Made by a program: the position numbers and the translations under genes
NCBI GenBank assembly: GCA_012517825.1
Contig: JAAYUG010000121.1
Span: 1-53,507 of the forward strand
DNA length: 53,507 bases
Direction: 5' to 3'
From: Bacteroidales bacterium
GTDB lineage: Bacteria; Bacteroidota; Bacteroidia; Bacteroidales; JAAYUG01
In this document: positions 33,128 through 42,409 of the stretch, one piece after another
How the letters are laid out: each line of letters begins with the position of its first letter
How positions within the stretch are numbered: position 1 is the stretch's first letter
Notes under the pieces: generated by a model
Seen by the model: the letters and a program-made list of their open reading frames with translations, nothing else
What the model was told of the DNA's origin: nothing
Database searches by the model: none

Positions 33128-34642
33128 ATGATGGAAGCACTGTTACCTTTGTTTGTGGTTATTCCTCTTGGGTTTGCCTTTATCACAGCGGTAGCGGGAC
33201 GCTACATTCCGCAGTTTCACCGCATTGCCATCCCGCTGGTTTTTCTTTTCCTGGCAGGGTTATCGGCCTGGATGATGGCCAACATAAGAGAAAACATCCT
33301 GCTATACATGGTGGGCGGATGGGAGCCCGTAAACGGCATACCAATCGGCATTCATCTGTCGGCTGACGGATTGTCGGTATTGCTGCTCGTTATCATCAAT
33401 ACGCTCGCTTTCTTTAGTGCATTTTATTCATACGCATATATTGAACAGTACACAAGCGGACAGTATTTTTATGCGCTGTTCTGCCTGATGGTGGCTGGAA
33501 TGAACGGAGTGGCCGTAAGCGGTGACATCTTCAACCTGTATGTTTTTCTGGAAATTGCAGCCATAGCTTCCTATGCCCTTGTGGCCTTCGGTACTAAAAA
33601 AGAAGAGCTGGAAGCCTCCTTTAAATACCAGGTACTGGGCGGGCTGGGATCACTGTTTATCCTTTTTGGTATAGGAGTGCTCTATTGGGCAACGGGAACG
33701 CTCAACATGGCCGATATGCACAAACTTCTTGGCTCAGCACCGGCTTCTCCGGGAATTGTCTTTGCCGGAGTCCTTTTGCTGGCGGGATTCGGAATTAAAT
33801 CGGCCATGGTTCCGTTCCATTCATGGCTTCCCGATGCACATTCCTCTGCTCCTTCACCTATTTCTGCCATGCTCTCAGGAGTTTTGATCAAAGCAATCGG
33901 AATTTACTGCCTGTTCCGCTTCTTCTTCAATTTGTTTGCTGTTTCCGTTCAATTTGCATACGGGATAACCACTCTGGGAGTTATATCCATGCTAGTTGGC
34001 GGCTTTCTTGCTATCAATCAATGGGATACAAAGCGTTTGCTGGCCTATTCAAGTATAAGCCAGATGGGATATGTGGTAATGAGCACAGGGATTGGAATGA
34101 TTCTCTTATGCCGAGGAGGCGATATGAAGATTGCCGCCCTTGCCATTTTCGGGGGAGTATACCATTTAGTCAATCATGCGTTTTTCAAAGGATTGTTGTT
34201 CTTAAATGCCGGAGCACTTGAATACCGTTTGCAAACGAGAGATCTTCTCAAAATGGGAGGCCTGGCACACGCCATGCCGGTCACATCAGCCACTTCGCTG
34301 GTAGCTTCCATGGCCATTTCCGGAATTCCGCCTTTTAACGGGTTTTTCAGCAAACTCATCATCATCATTGCAGCTGTGAGGGCGGGTTTTTACGGACTGG
34401 CTATCCTGGCAGTTATTGTCAGCATTATCACCCTCGCATATTATCTGAAATTTCAGCGCTATGCCTTCTACGGAAAACCTTCTGAATCAGGCCTTCCGGA
34501 AAAAGACGTACCCTTTTCCATGAAAGGAACCATGATTCTGCTTGCCCTGTGCTGCCTTTTACTGAGTGTGCTGGTATTTCCGTCGTTACGGAATCTTTTC
34601 CTCATGCCTGCTGTACATGCCCTCATGAATATGACATTATGA
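33128..34642 (+). CDS. MnhD-type Mrp antiporter subunit (NuoN/M-like)
   Basis: This 504-residue polytopic protein. The antiporter core is visible as VSGDIFNLYVFLEIAAIASY, KSAMVPFHSWLPDAHSSAPS and TKRLLAYSSISQMGYVVMST. The conserved glutamate in LEIAAIA and the lysine in IKSAMVPF support an intact ion path. It abuts MnhC directly (stop then ATG). Confidence 0.94.
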   Translation: MMEALLPLFVVIPLGFAFITAVAGRYIPQFHRIAIPLVFLFLAGLSAWMMANIRENILLYMVGGWEPVNGIPIGIHLSADGLSVLLLVIINTLAFFSAFYSYAYIEQYTSGQYFYALFCLMVAGMNGVAVSGDIFNLYVFLEIAAIASYALVAFGTKKEELEASFKYQVLGGLGSLFILFGIGVLYWATGTLNMADMHKLLGSAPASPGIVFAGVLLLAGFGIKSAMVPFHSWLPDAHSSAPSPISAMLSGVLIKAIGIYCLFRFFFNLFAVSVQFAYGITTLGVISMLVGGFLAINQWDTKRLLAYSSISQMGYVVMSTGIGMILLCRGGDMKIAALAIFGGVYHLVNHAFFKGLLFLNAGALEYRLQTRDLLKMGGLAHAMPVTSATSLVASMAISGIPPFNGFFSKLIIIIAAVRAGFYGLAILAVIVSIITLAYYLKFQRYAFYGKPSESGLPEKDVPFSMKGTMILLALCCLLLSVLVFPSLRNLFLMPAVHALMNMTL

Positions 34643-34649
34643 TCTGATT

Positions 34650-35135
34650 ATGAAACACGTAACTTATTTCATCCTGTGCCTGATCGTATGGCTTATGCTC
34701 ACAGCCAGGCTTGCTTTGGAAAACCTGATAGCAGGAACACTGGTTGCCGGAATAACCACCGTGTTTTTTGGTAAGTATTTTGTGGAAGGCGTGGGAAAAT
34801 TTCTTCAGCCCAGACGGTATTTCTGGCTTGTGGTTTACCTGATTATGTTCATCTGGGAATGTGTGAAGGCGAATTTCGACGTAGCTTACCGGGTACTGCA
34901 TCCGGCCATGCCTATCAGGCCCGGAATAGTAAAAGTAAAAGTGAGCATCCAAAGTGCATTTGGAAGAGCCATCCTTGCCAATTCCATCACTATGACCCCG
35001 GGAACCATTTCGGTGGACCTGATCGATGATACACTTTATGTGCACTGGATCAATGTTTTTACCGATGATCCGGAAAAATACAGCCGGATTGTTTCAGGAC
35101 GATTTGAAAACCTGCTTAAAAAAATATTTGACTAA
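34650..35135 (+). CDS. MnhE-type Mrp antiporter subunit
   Basis: This 161-residue protein with two N-terminal hydrophobic segments and the MnhE signature FGRAILANSITMTPGTISVD, then DTLYVHWINV. It shares its terminal base with the next ATG at 35135. Confidence 0.93.
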   Translation: MKHVTYFILCLIVWLMLTARLALENLIAGTLVAGITTVFFGKYFVEGVGKFLQPRRYFWLVVYLIMFIWECVKANFDVAYRVLHPAMPIRPGIVKVKVSIQSAFGRAILANSITMTPGTISVDLIDDTLYVHWINVFTDDPEKYSRIVSGRFENLLKKIFD

Positions 35136-35392
35136 TGATGGACATTGCCTTATACCTGCTGATTGCCTTCTGTCTGCTTTGCCTGATCCGCATCATACTG
35201 GGTCCGACGGTGGCCGACAGAGTGGTAGCTATCGACATCATGGGAATCCTTGTAGTTGGAATCTGTATTGTTCTGGCCGAAAAAACCGGCCGGTCCTTCC
35301 TGATTGATGTGGGGATGGCATGGATTATACTCAGTTTTATTGGTACACTGACTATGGCAAAATACCTTGAAAACAAGAAGCTGAATGAGTGA
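35135..35392 (+). CDS. MnhF-type Mrp antiporter subunit
   Basis: This 85-residue, three-helix protein with the MnhF motif LIRIILGPTVADRVVAIDIM. A second ATG follows directly at 35138. It overlaps the MnhG gene by 8 bp. Confidence 0.92.
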   Translation: MMDIALYLLIAFCLLCLIRIILGPTVADRVVAIDIMGILVVGICIVLAEKTGRSFLIDVGMAWIILSFIGTLTMAKYLENKKLNE

Positions 35393-35729
35393 TATAGTAT
35401 TTTACCTGCTGATCGGAACCGGCATCCTCTTCGACCTTTTCGGATGCATCGGGTTACTGCGACTGCCGGATGTATACAACCGCCTGCAGTCGGCCACCAA
35501 GTGTGTTACCCTTGGCACCTGTTGCATTGCCGCCTCCCTTCTGGCCAGGTACGGCCTGACCGATTACGGCCTGAAGGCCCTGCTGATCATCCCAATACTG
35601 TTTTTTACATCAACAGTTGCCGCACATGCCCTTGCAAGAGGCTCATATAAAGCAGGGTTTCCTTTATGGAAGAACAGCGTAAAAGATGATTACCGTGATG
35701 CCCACAGCACAGAAGAAGGCAAGGAATAA
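35385..35729 (+). CDS. MnhG-type Mrp antiporter subunit
   Basis: This 114-residue protein with three hydrophobic segments and the MnhG motif LLRLPDVYNRLQSATKCVTL near residues 23-42. It completes a full B-C-D-E-F-G set. The charged tail after residue 90 is not conserved. Confidence 0.92.
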   Translation: MSDIVFYLLIGTGILFDLFGCIGLLRLPDVYNRLQSATKCVTLGTCCIAASLLARYGLTDYGLKALLIIPILFFTSTVAAHALARGSYKAGFPLWKNSVKDDYRDAHSTEEGKE

Positions 35730-35756
35730 GCTGAAAATAATGTAACTATTCATCAT

Positions 35757-36368
35757 ATGCGATATCCGAAACTCAGGGAACTCAAAGAGGCTATCGTTTC
35801 GCTGGTCACCCCGCCGGCAACGACGAAATTTCCCTATAAACCCCATATTCCCGCACCGGCGTTCAGGGGTAAGCCGGTGGTAAACGATGCCGAATGCGTG
35901 GGGTGCCTTACCTGTTCCAACGTATGCCCTTCGGGTGCCATCACTGTTTCTGATGATGCCGTGCAGAAAATCCGCACCATAACCCGTGACTTCGGAAAAT
36001 GCATTTTCTGCGGACAATGCGAAGCCTATTGCATTACAGCGAAAGGGGTAATTCTGTCCCATACCATTTTCGACCTGTCAACCTTTCAGAAAGAATCACT
36101 TATAGAACAACAGCACAAAGAACTTATTGTGTGTGAACATTGCGGAAGTGTTATCACCACCAGAGAACATCTGCATTATATCTACGACAAACTGGGTACC
36201 AGAGCATGGTCATCCCTTCTCACCCTGCGCGCACTGAATACAAGGCTTCAGCTTGCCGGTGAGGAAGAAACCAGTACCCCTCCGGGGGATGGGCTCCGCC
36301 GGAAGGATATGTTCAGGATCCTCTGCCCCAACTGCATGCGGAACATCCAGGTTAAACTGCTGCTATGA
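35757..36368 (+). CDS. NuoI/MbhN-type ferredoxin subunit with C-terminal cysteine pairs
   Basis: This 203-residue protein has two [4Fe-4S] motifs, CVGCLTCSNVCP near residue 47 and CIFCGQCEAYC near residue 82, as in NuoI-type subunits that feed the small subunit. Unlike the usual NuoI, the C-terminal half has two CxxC pairs, CEHC and CPNC, that look like a zinc ribbon. The function of that tail is unknown. The 3' end overlaps the maturation protease by 4 bp. Confidence 0.85.
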   Translation: MRYPKLRELKEAIVSLVTPPATTKFPYKPHIPAPAFRGKPVVNDAECVGCLTCSNVCPSGAITVSDDAVQKIRTITRDFGKCIFCGQCEAYCITAKGVILSHTIFDLSTFQKESLIEQQHKELIVCEHCGSVITTREHLHYIYDKLGTRAWSSLLTLRALNTRLQLAGEEETSTPPGDGLRRKDMFRILCPNCMRNIQVKLLL

Positions 36369-36901
36369 AAGAATTTAATGAATTACTCGAGCTGATTGCG
36401 GATAACCGGAAAAAAATCCTTTTTGCCGGCATAGGAAATGTTTTGCGGTGCGATGACGGAGCAGGAGTTTACATAGTGAACAACCTGATGGAAAACACAA
36501 ACATCACCAAAATTCTGGTAGAAGTAAGCCTTGAAAACTATGTTTCGCGCATCAACAATGCAAAACCTGATCTGCTGGTATTGGTTGATTGCATCGATTT
36601 TGGCCGTGAACCGGGATACGCCGGATTGCTTCTGCCGGAAGACACTTTTGAAACAACGATAAACACACATAATCTGACCTTGCGCAGGGTAACGGAGTTT
36701 TTTAACATGCCGGTTTGCATCCTCGGAATACAACCTTCCCGCCTCGAGGTTGGGGAAGAAATGACGCCCGGGGTAAAAAAATCTGCAGATAATATTATCC
36801 GGTTGTTAAACCAAACCATTTACCAGACTGTAATACAAAACCACATGCCCTTTCAAACCCAAAGCAAACTTCCAAATACATACGCCTATGATAACTGTTA
36901 A
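36365..36901 (+). CDS. Hydrogenase maturation endopeptidase
   Basis: This 178-residue HycI/HybD-family protease has the opening LFAGIGNVLRCDDGAGVYIV and LLVLVDCIDFGREPG. The aspartates in CDDG and VDCID correspond to nickel ligands of the family, and the downstream histidine lies in TINTHNLTL. It removes the C-terminal tail of the large subunit after Ni insertion in known systems. hypA-F are not in this window. The 3' end overlaps the CBS gene by 14 bp. Confidence 0.9.
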   Translation: MKEFNELLELIADNRKKILFAGIGNVLRCDDGAGVYIVNNLMENTNITKILVEVSLENYVSRINNAKPDLLVLVDCIDFGREPGYAGLLLPEDTFETTINTHNLTLRRVTEFFNMPVCILGIQPSRLEVGEEMTPGVKKSADNIIRLLNQTIYQTVIQNHMPFQTQSKLPNTYAYDNC

Positions 36902-37337
36902 AGACCTGCTTGACAAAAAGGGACACACCTATCATTTCATCAGTCCCGAAGCCACAGTTTTCGATGCATTAAAACTGATGGCCGAAAAAAACGTTGGTGC
37001 CATAATGGTAATCCATAACGGCAAACTGGTGGGCATGTTTTCTGAAAGAGATTATGCCCGAAAAATTATCTTACAGGGGTATTCTTCAAAAGAAGCCAAA
37101 GTAGGCGATTTCATGTCAACAGAACTGGTAATCGCCAGGCCGGAAATGACTATTTATGAATGCATGGCCATCATGCTCCAGAAAAAGGTACGCCATCTTC
37201 CTGTGCTTGATCATAACGAAATTTCCGGAATTATTACAATCCGTGATGTGGTTAAGGCGGTGGTGCATGAACAGAATGTGGTAATTAAGGATCTGGAGAA
37301 CTACATTATGGGCGGAGGGTACGGGGCAAATCCATAG
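36888..37337 (+). CDS. CBS-domain pair protein
   Basis: This 149-residue protein is a single pair of CBS domains: VFDALKLMAEKNVGAIMVIH with SERDYARKII, then ECMAIMLQKKVRHLPVLDHN with IITIRDVVKAV. CBS pairs bind adenine nucleotides and often act as energy sensors. The start overlaps the hydrogenase protease gene, so it may sense adenylate charge for that complex. That role is inferred from position only. Confidence 0.9.
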   Translation: MITVKDLLDKKGHTYHFISPEATVFDALKLMAEKNVGAIMVIHNGKLVGMFSERDYARKIILQGYSSKEAKVGDFMSTELVIARPEMTIYECMAIMLQKKVRHLPVLDHNEISGIITIRDVVKAVVHEQNVVIKDLENYIMGGGYGANP

Positions 37338-37938
37338 GGTTGTAATGTTTGTCGGACATTTTTCTTTTTCTGTTCGCCATTCGCCATTTGCTTTTCGCTG
37401 TTCGCCGTTCGCTCTTCGCTTTACGCTCTGCGCTTTACGCTGGAACTTTGGAACTCTGGAACTCTGGAACTCTGAAACTCTGGAACTCTGGAACTCTGAA
37501 ACTCTGGAACCTTTCTACCCCGACCTACTGACCTTAATCCCCTAACGGGGAATTTGATTGGATTTGATCACCGTTTCTATTGCCGTTCATCTCCTAACGG
37601 GGAAATGGAAAGATCTTTTGCCATTCACTTCACGCTCTACGCTAAATCAACAATGCTCTGCCCTCTAAACCCAATACCCCTCTTTACGCTCTACGCTTTA
37701 CGCTCTACGCTATATCAAAGGAACTCTGGAACTCTGAAACCCTGGAACATTGAAACGCTGGAACCTCATTAGTGGGAAATCGAAAATCACTGAAAATTTC
37801 CTGTTTCCTATTTCCAATTTCCTGTAAGTGAGCACTCTATAAATCGGGAATTCTTATTAATAGGAAATGGTAAATCGGAAATCCTTGAAACTCTGGAACA
37901 TTGGAACCCTGGAACTCCGGATCTCTGCCAAATTTCTT
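37338..37938. repeat. Degenerate repeat island A
   Basis: This 600-bp gap has no credible gene. It is built of short words: TTCGCC and TTTACGCTC (period about 7), an 8-bp tandem GGAACTCT/GAAACTCT array (37442-37512, about nine units), two CCTAACGGGG mini-hairpins (37539-37550 and 37591-37602), and a composite unit at 37781-37850 containing CACTGAAAATTTCC, TTTCC words, then AAGTGAGCACTCTATAAA. The same blocks recur in the same order in island B. Confidence 0.8.
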
Positions 37939-40900
37939 TCAGCCCAGGTATTTTTGCAACACACTGAACAATTGTTCACGGCTCAGGGGTTTTGACAGAT
38001 AATCTGAGCATCCTGCCAAACGCACTTTTTCTTCGTCCTCGGGCATTGCATAGGCAGTGAGGGCTACAATGGGAAGATCAGTCCTCGTTTTTCTGATCAT
38101 CCTTGTTGCTTCATATCCATCCATTCCGGGCAGTTTGATATCCATTAACACCAGACGGACATTTCTGTCCTTTCTACAAATTTCAACAGCTTCCTCCCCG
38201 GTGGAAACGCGGTGCAAAGTAAGAGAGGTTTTTGACAACATTTCTCTTACCAGCACATAATTGTACTCATCGTCTTCTACCAGAAGAACAAGAGCACTAC
38301 CCGCAGGCGGGGCTGTATTTTTCTCCATATTTTGTTCTTTCAGATTGACTTCTTTATGTTGATACGGAATCATAACATGAAATACTGAACCTTTACCAGG
38401 CGTGGATTCTGCCCACACAGACCCTCCCAGCATCTCAGCATAGGCCCTGCAGATGGAAAGTCCGAGTCCGGTGCCTCCAAAGTCACGTGAGAGATACGAT
38501 TCAACCTGATAAAACCGTTCAAATATTCTATCAATATGCTCCGCAGAAATTCCTATGCCTGAATCCTCGACAAAAAAGCGGAGAAAATTGTTTTCCACCC
38601 GACAACCAAAACGAACAAAACCTTTATGCGTAAATTTGAGCGCATTGTTGAGCAGATTGGCAAGAATCTGTGTAAGTTTGGTCTTATCGGTCAAAAAAAG
38701 AATCTCCTCATCCGGTCCATAATCAGTTATAAAATCCAGATTTTTCTGTTCGGCTTTTCTTCTGAACTGAAGTTCTAGAACTGAAATCAGTTCGCTGAGG
38801 CGGCATTCTTCCAGTTTGACTTTTTCCTGTCCGGTTTCAATAGAAGAAATCTTCAGTACATCCTCAATGATGTTCAGGAGATTGGTGCCGCTCTGGCAAA
38901 TAATATTGATATACTCCTTTCTTTTTCCCGGCAGAAGGTTTTCATTCAGCAATAGTTCAGAGAAACCCATTATGGCATTCATAGGTGTTCTCACTTCATG
39001 CGATATGTTCTGCAAAAAAGAAGTTTTGAGCCGGTCGCTTTCTTCAGCTTTTTCCTTCGCTTTCGACAGTTCCTCAATAATTTTCTTCCACTCGGTTATG
39101 TCGCGCGATATTCCGAATGTTCCTATAATATTTCCTTTTGCATCTCTCAGAGGCAATTTGGAAGTAGATGCCCAGGTAATATGTCCGTCGGGCCAGATTA
39201 CTTTTTCTTCCAAACCTATAATCGGCGAACCTGTTTCGAGAATTCTCCGTTCATCATTAAAGGTTTGCAGGGCATATTCCTGGGAAAACAGATCAAAATC
39301 GGTTTTACCTAAAATTTCACTTTCGTGCCGGAATCCGAAACGGTTGAGAACAGCCTTGTTTACTCTTATCAGACGGCTTTCATTATCCTTGAAATAAATT
39401 AAATCGGGTGTGGTATCCATCAGCGAGTTTAACAGATACTGCTCGTAAAGAACCGATTCTACTGCTCTGCGTTTCTCTGTTACGTCATGAATAATGGAAT
39501 AAAGAACCTCTTTTCCATCCATTTCGAGGGCCGTGCTGTATACTTCCACATCCCTTACCGAACCATCAGCCAGTCGGTGTCTGAATTCAAAATAATTTTG
39601 TTTTCCGGTCCGTACCTTTTCTATCTCCAATTGAATCTCTTCAGGTGAAAGCGTGTTGATATCTTTGATTTTCATGGTACGCATCTGTTCACCTGTCCAA
39701 CCATAGAATTTTTCGGCCGCATGGTTTACATCCAGTATTCGTCCTGTTTCTGCTTCCAGTATCATTTTAACCGCACTGTGTTCATAAAACATTTTGCTGA
39801 ACTGCCGGCTGCTTTTTTCTATTTGCCGGATAGCATTTTTCAGAGTAGTAATATCAATAAAAGTGGTTGCAAATTTTTCCCGCTCCGGTGAAAAAACGGT
39901 GATATAAAAATGCTTTTGCATGGGTTCAAAGTAAGTCTCAAAGGAAAGAGAATTACCGCTCAAAGCAACGGAAAGATACTGTTCAAAATAGGGTGGCTGA
40001 TCGGTTCCGTATAACAAAGTTGCCCTTTGCCCCACAGCTTTTTCCTTAGGAATTCCGGTTATTTTTTCATACTGAGGGTTTACATCAAGTATTTCATAAT
40101 CAACCGGATTACCCTCTGCATCATATACTATCCTATGCAATGCAATACCTGCAGCTGAAGACTCAAACAGTCCCCGGAAACGGGCTTCGTTTTCGGATAT
40201 TTCACGCTGCCATTTCCTTTCGATGGACTGATCGCGGAATACCAGAACTACGCCGGTTGTCTTTCCATCCTCGTCGAGAATGGGAGCACCACTATCGGCA
40301 ACAGGTATCTGCTGTCCGTCTTTGCTGATGAGAATTGTGTGGTTGGCAAGGCCGATCACATTCCCCTCCTTCAGAACTCTGTTTACCGGATTCTCGGCTG
40401 TAAGGCCTGTCAATTCATTAACAATAACAAACACTTCGTTCAGTGCCTTTCCTCTTGCCTCCGGCTCCTCATAACCGGTCAGTTTCTCTGCCACGGGATT
40501 CATATGAATAATATTCCCTTCTGTATCGGTAGTGATTACAGCATCACCAATGCTGTAAAGTGCAGTCCGGAAACGCTTCTCACTTTTTCGTAAAGCTTCT
40601 TCAGCAAGTTTTCTCTCAGTTATATCAAGAATGAGGGCAACAAAGAATCGCTTAGCGGCGGACTGCATCATCTGAAGGTGAACCTCCACGGGATATTTCG
40701 ACTTGTTCTTGCGCAGATGCACTGTCTCAAATACAACTTTTTTCTTTGTTCCATTATACAATGGCGACAGAATTTCCCTGAACATCTCTTCTGTTAGTTC
40801 GGGTTTGATATCCAGTGGTGTCATTTGTGCCAGTTCTCCTTCGCTAAAACCCAGATTCAATCTGGCCGCATCGTTTACGTACACAAAACGCCAGGTATCT

Positions 40901-41016
40901 TCTTCAAAAACATAAATCTCGTTGACGCTTTCCCTGAGAATCCGCTGAAGAAAGTCAGCGGACAAAATTTGAGAATCGTTTGATTTTTTTGACCGTTCAG
41001 CGTTTTCCTGTGCCAT
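37939..41016 (-). CDS. Hybrid histidine kinase with five PAS domains and receiver
   Basis: This cytoplasmic sensor kinase is 1025 residues from the ATG at 41016. The in-frame start at 41025 is GTG. Five PAS-like domains follow one another (ESVNEIYVFEED, DAVITTDTEGNIIHMNPVAE, FRGLFESSAAGIAL, FYEHSAVKMILEAETGRI, MDTTPDLIYFKDNESRLIRV). The HisKA domain follows (FLQNISHEVRTPMNAIMGF, phospho-acceptor H673), then the ATPase domain (GGTGLGLSICRAYAEMLGGS) and a C-terminal receiver with D959 in LVLMDIKLPGMDGYE. There are no membrane segments, so it senses an internal signal. No partner regulator is adjacent. Both flanks are repeat islands. Confidence 0.95.
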   Translation of the reverse strand: MAQENAERSKKSNDSQILSADFLQRILRESVNEIYVFEEDTWRFVYVNDAARLNLGFSEGELAQMTPLDIKPELTEEMFREILSPLYNGTKKKVVFETVHLRKNKSKYPVEVHLQMMQSAAKRFFVALILDITERKLAEEALRKSEKRFRTALYSIGDAVITTDTEGNIIHMNPVAEKLTGYEEPEARGKALNEVFVIVNELTGLTAENPVNRVLKEGNVIGLANHTILISKDGQQIPVADSGAPILDEDGKTTGVVLVFRDQSIERKWQREISENEARFRGLFESSAAGIALHRIVYDAEGNPVDYEILDVNPQYEKITGIPKEKAVGQRATLLYGTDQPPYFEQYLSVALSGNSLSFETYFEPMQKHFYITVFSPEREKFATTFIDITTLKNAIRQIEKSSRQFSKMFYEHSAVKMILEAETGRILDVNHAAEKFYGWTGEQMRTMKIKDINTLSPEEIQLEIEKVRTGKQNYFEFRHRLADGSVRDVEVYSTALEMDGKEVLYSIIHDVTEKRRAVESVLYEQYLLNSLMDTTPDLIYFKDNESRLIRVNKAVLNRFGFRHESEILGKTDFDLFSQEYALQTFNDERRILETGSPIIGLEEKVIWPDGHITWASTSKLPLRDAKGNIIGTFGISRDITEWKKIIEELSKAKEKAEESDRLKTSFLQNISHEVRTPMNAIMGFSELLLNENLLPGKRKEYINIICQSGTNLLNIIEDVLKISSIETGQEKVKLEECRLSELISVLELQFRRKAEQKNLDFITDYGPDEEILFLTDKTKLTQILANLLNNALKFTHKGFVRFGCRVENNFLRFFVEDSGIGISAEHIDRIFERFYQVESYLSRDFGGTGLGLSICRAYAEMLGGSVWAESTPGKGSVFHVMIPYQHKEVNLKEQNMEKNTAPPAGSALVLLVEDDEYNYVLVREMLSKTSLTLHRVSTGEEAVEICRKDRNVRLVLMDIKLPGMDGYEATRMIRKTRTDLPIVALTAYAMPEDEEKVRLAGCSDYLSKPLSREQLFSVLQKYLG

Positions 41017-41025
41017 TGAGTTCAC

Positions 41026-41776
41026 TTTGTTCAGTTTACGATTAAACGAAGTTACTCATTTTCTTTCAATTCATTACAAAGACAGGTTTACTAAGGATGG
41101 ATTTTCCCCTTTGGCCCCTGAAGAGGAAATGGAATGTTTTTGGCTATTCATTTTTCGCCGTTCGCCTTTCGCCAATTGCAATTGGCTTTACGCTCTATTC
41201 TCTACGCTATTGCTAATCCTGCACTTAAATATCTCAGATCAAAAATCACCGTAAATTTCCTATTTCCAATTTCCTATTTCCTGTCCTTGAACACGCTATA
41301 AAAACCAGAACACGTTAATGGGAATTGGGAAATGGGAAATCGGAAATCCCTGAATATCTGGAACTCTGGAACTTTGGAACTCTGGAACTCTGAAATTGAG
41401 CGTAAAGCGTAAAGAAATGGCGTTCATCAGTTATTCTAAGCTTAAAGTTCTACCCATTTGTTTATTCGAAACTAGAAAATCTCAAATCACAACTCAAAAA
41501 TCACGACTCACAAATACCAAACCCCAAAGCCCATTGCCCAGAGCCCAAATCGAAATCAACAATCGATGAACGAAAGATTTGTGATTCGAGATTTTTGATT
41601 TCTGATTTCTGATTTTCTTGATCCTGAACGAAAACAAATAAAATCTCAAATCAGAAATCACAATTCACAACTCACAAATCACAAATTAAACTTAAACACC
41701 CGAAACGCTGGAACGCTGGAACTCTGAAACCTCACCAACCCTTCCCAGGGTATGTTTCACGGATTGATGCACCTTT
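41026..41776. repeat. Degenerate repeat island B
   Basis: This 750-bp gap has no credible gene. It contains CCCCTGAAGAGGAAATGGAA, then TTCGCC words and TTTACGCTC words. A composite unit at 41237-41308 follows (ATCACCGTAAATTTCC, TTTCC words, TGAACACGCTATAAAAACC), then GGAACTCT tandem words (41358-41395), and a long stretch of AAATCACAA and CAAATC words. The block order matches island A in the same orientation, so A and B are direct repeats either side of the kinase gene. Confidence 0.8.
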
Positions 41777-42403
41777 CTATCCTTCATTAATTTCGCGCAG
41801 GAGATGGATAACACGTTCCCGAATCCTGGCATGTTGTGGAATATCATGGAATGTTCCGACCAGCTTCACTGACCGCCTGGAAATCCTGAGAATGTAAACC
41901 GGTAAACAATTGCCTGTAGCGCGGTAATAAGAATCCATCAGCTCAAGAAATCCGGTATCAGGGGCATAATTCTGATCCTCCCTGCGTTCAATAAAAATTA
42001 CCAGATGATTTCCGGCCAGAAGCTCTTCAAGGCTTTTCTGCATGGTAATGCATATCTTCCGGCTGCTGGAATAAACGGGGACAGCATGAACTCTGCGCAT
42101 GATCCATACACAGATAAACGAAATGGCAAATGCCAGCATTTTCCCCGTAAAACCATATATCCCCAGTTCCTTTTCAATGAAATCTTTCCGGATATATGAC
42201 CTGCATTCTTTGATCTGCGTAACAGGGGCAATCACCCATGGATGCGCAGTAAACGGCGCATAAAGAAAAAAAATAACGGGTCCGTATGACAGGTTATGAT
42301 TGGTTACATATATGGCAGGCGAATGACGTACGCCATTGCATTCTTCCCATTCAGGTTTCCTGTAAAAAAGCTTCAGTACGGTTTTAAGAAAATGAAAAAG
42401 CAT
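41777..42403 (-). CDS. PlsC-like acyltransferase lacking the catalytic aspartate
   Basis: This 208-residue protein resembles 1-acylglycerol-3-phosphate acyltransferases. The N-terminal IYVTNHNLSYGPV would align with the NH-x4-D box, but the fifth residue after H36 is G41 instead of aspartate. The second block is VIFIERREDQNY, lacking the usual E-G of FPEG. A hydrophobic segment (LAFAISFICVWIM) follows. It may be a diverged or inactive acyltransferase, or a different lipid enzyme of the fold. It ends 7 bp from the ispE start side, in the same orientation. Confidence 0.65.
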   Translation of the reverse strand: MLFHFLKTVLKLFYRKPEWEECNGVRHSPAIYVTNHNLSYGPVIFFLYAPFTAHPWVIAPVTQIKECRSYIRKDFIEKELGIYGFTGKMLAFAISFICVWIMRRVHAVPVYSSSRKICITMQKSLEELLAGNHLVIFIERREDQNYAPDTGFLELMDSYYRATGNCLPVYILRISRRSVKLVGTFHDIPQHARIRERVIHLLREINEG

Positions 42404-42409
42404 ACTGTT

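Noticed and set aside
37442-37512. CRISPR array in the tandem GGAACTCT stretch
   Set aside because: Units are only 8 bp with no spacers, so it is a simple tandem repeat.
37345-37772. Short open frames in repeat island A
   Set aside because: They are translations of tandem words (ELWNSGTL-like repeats) with no start context, so they reflect repeat periodicity.
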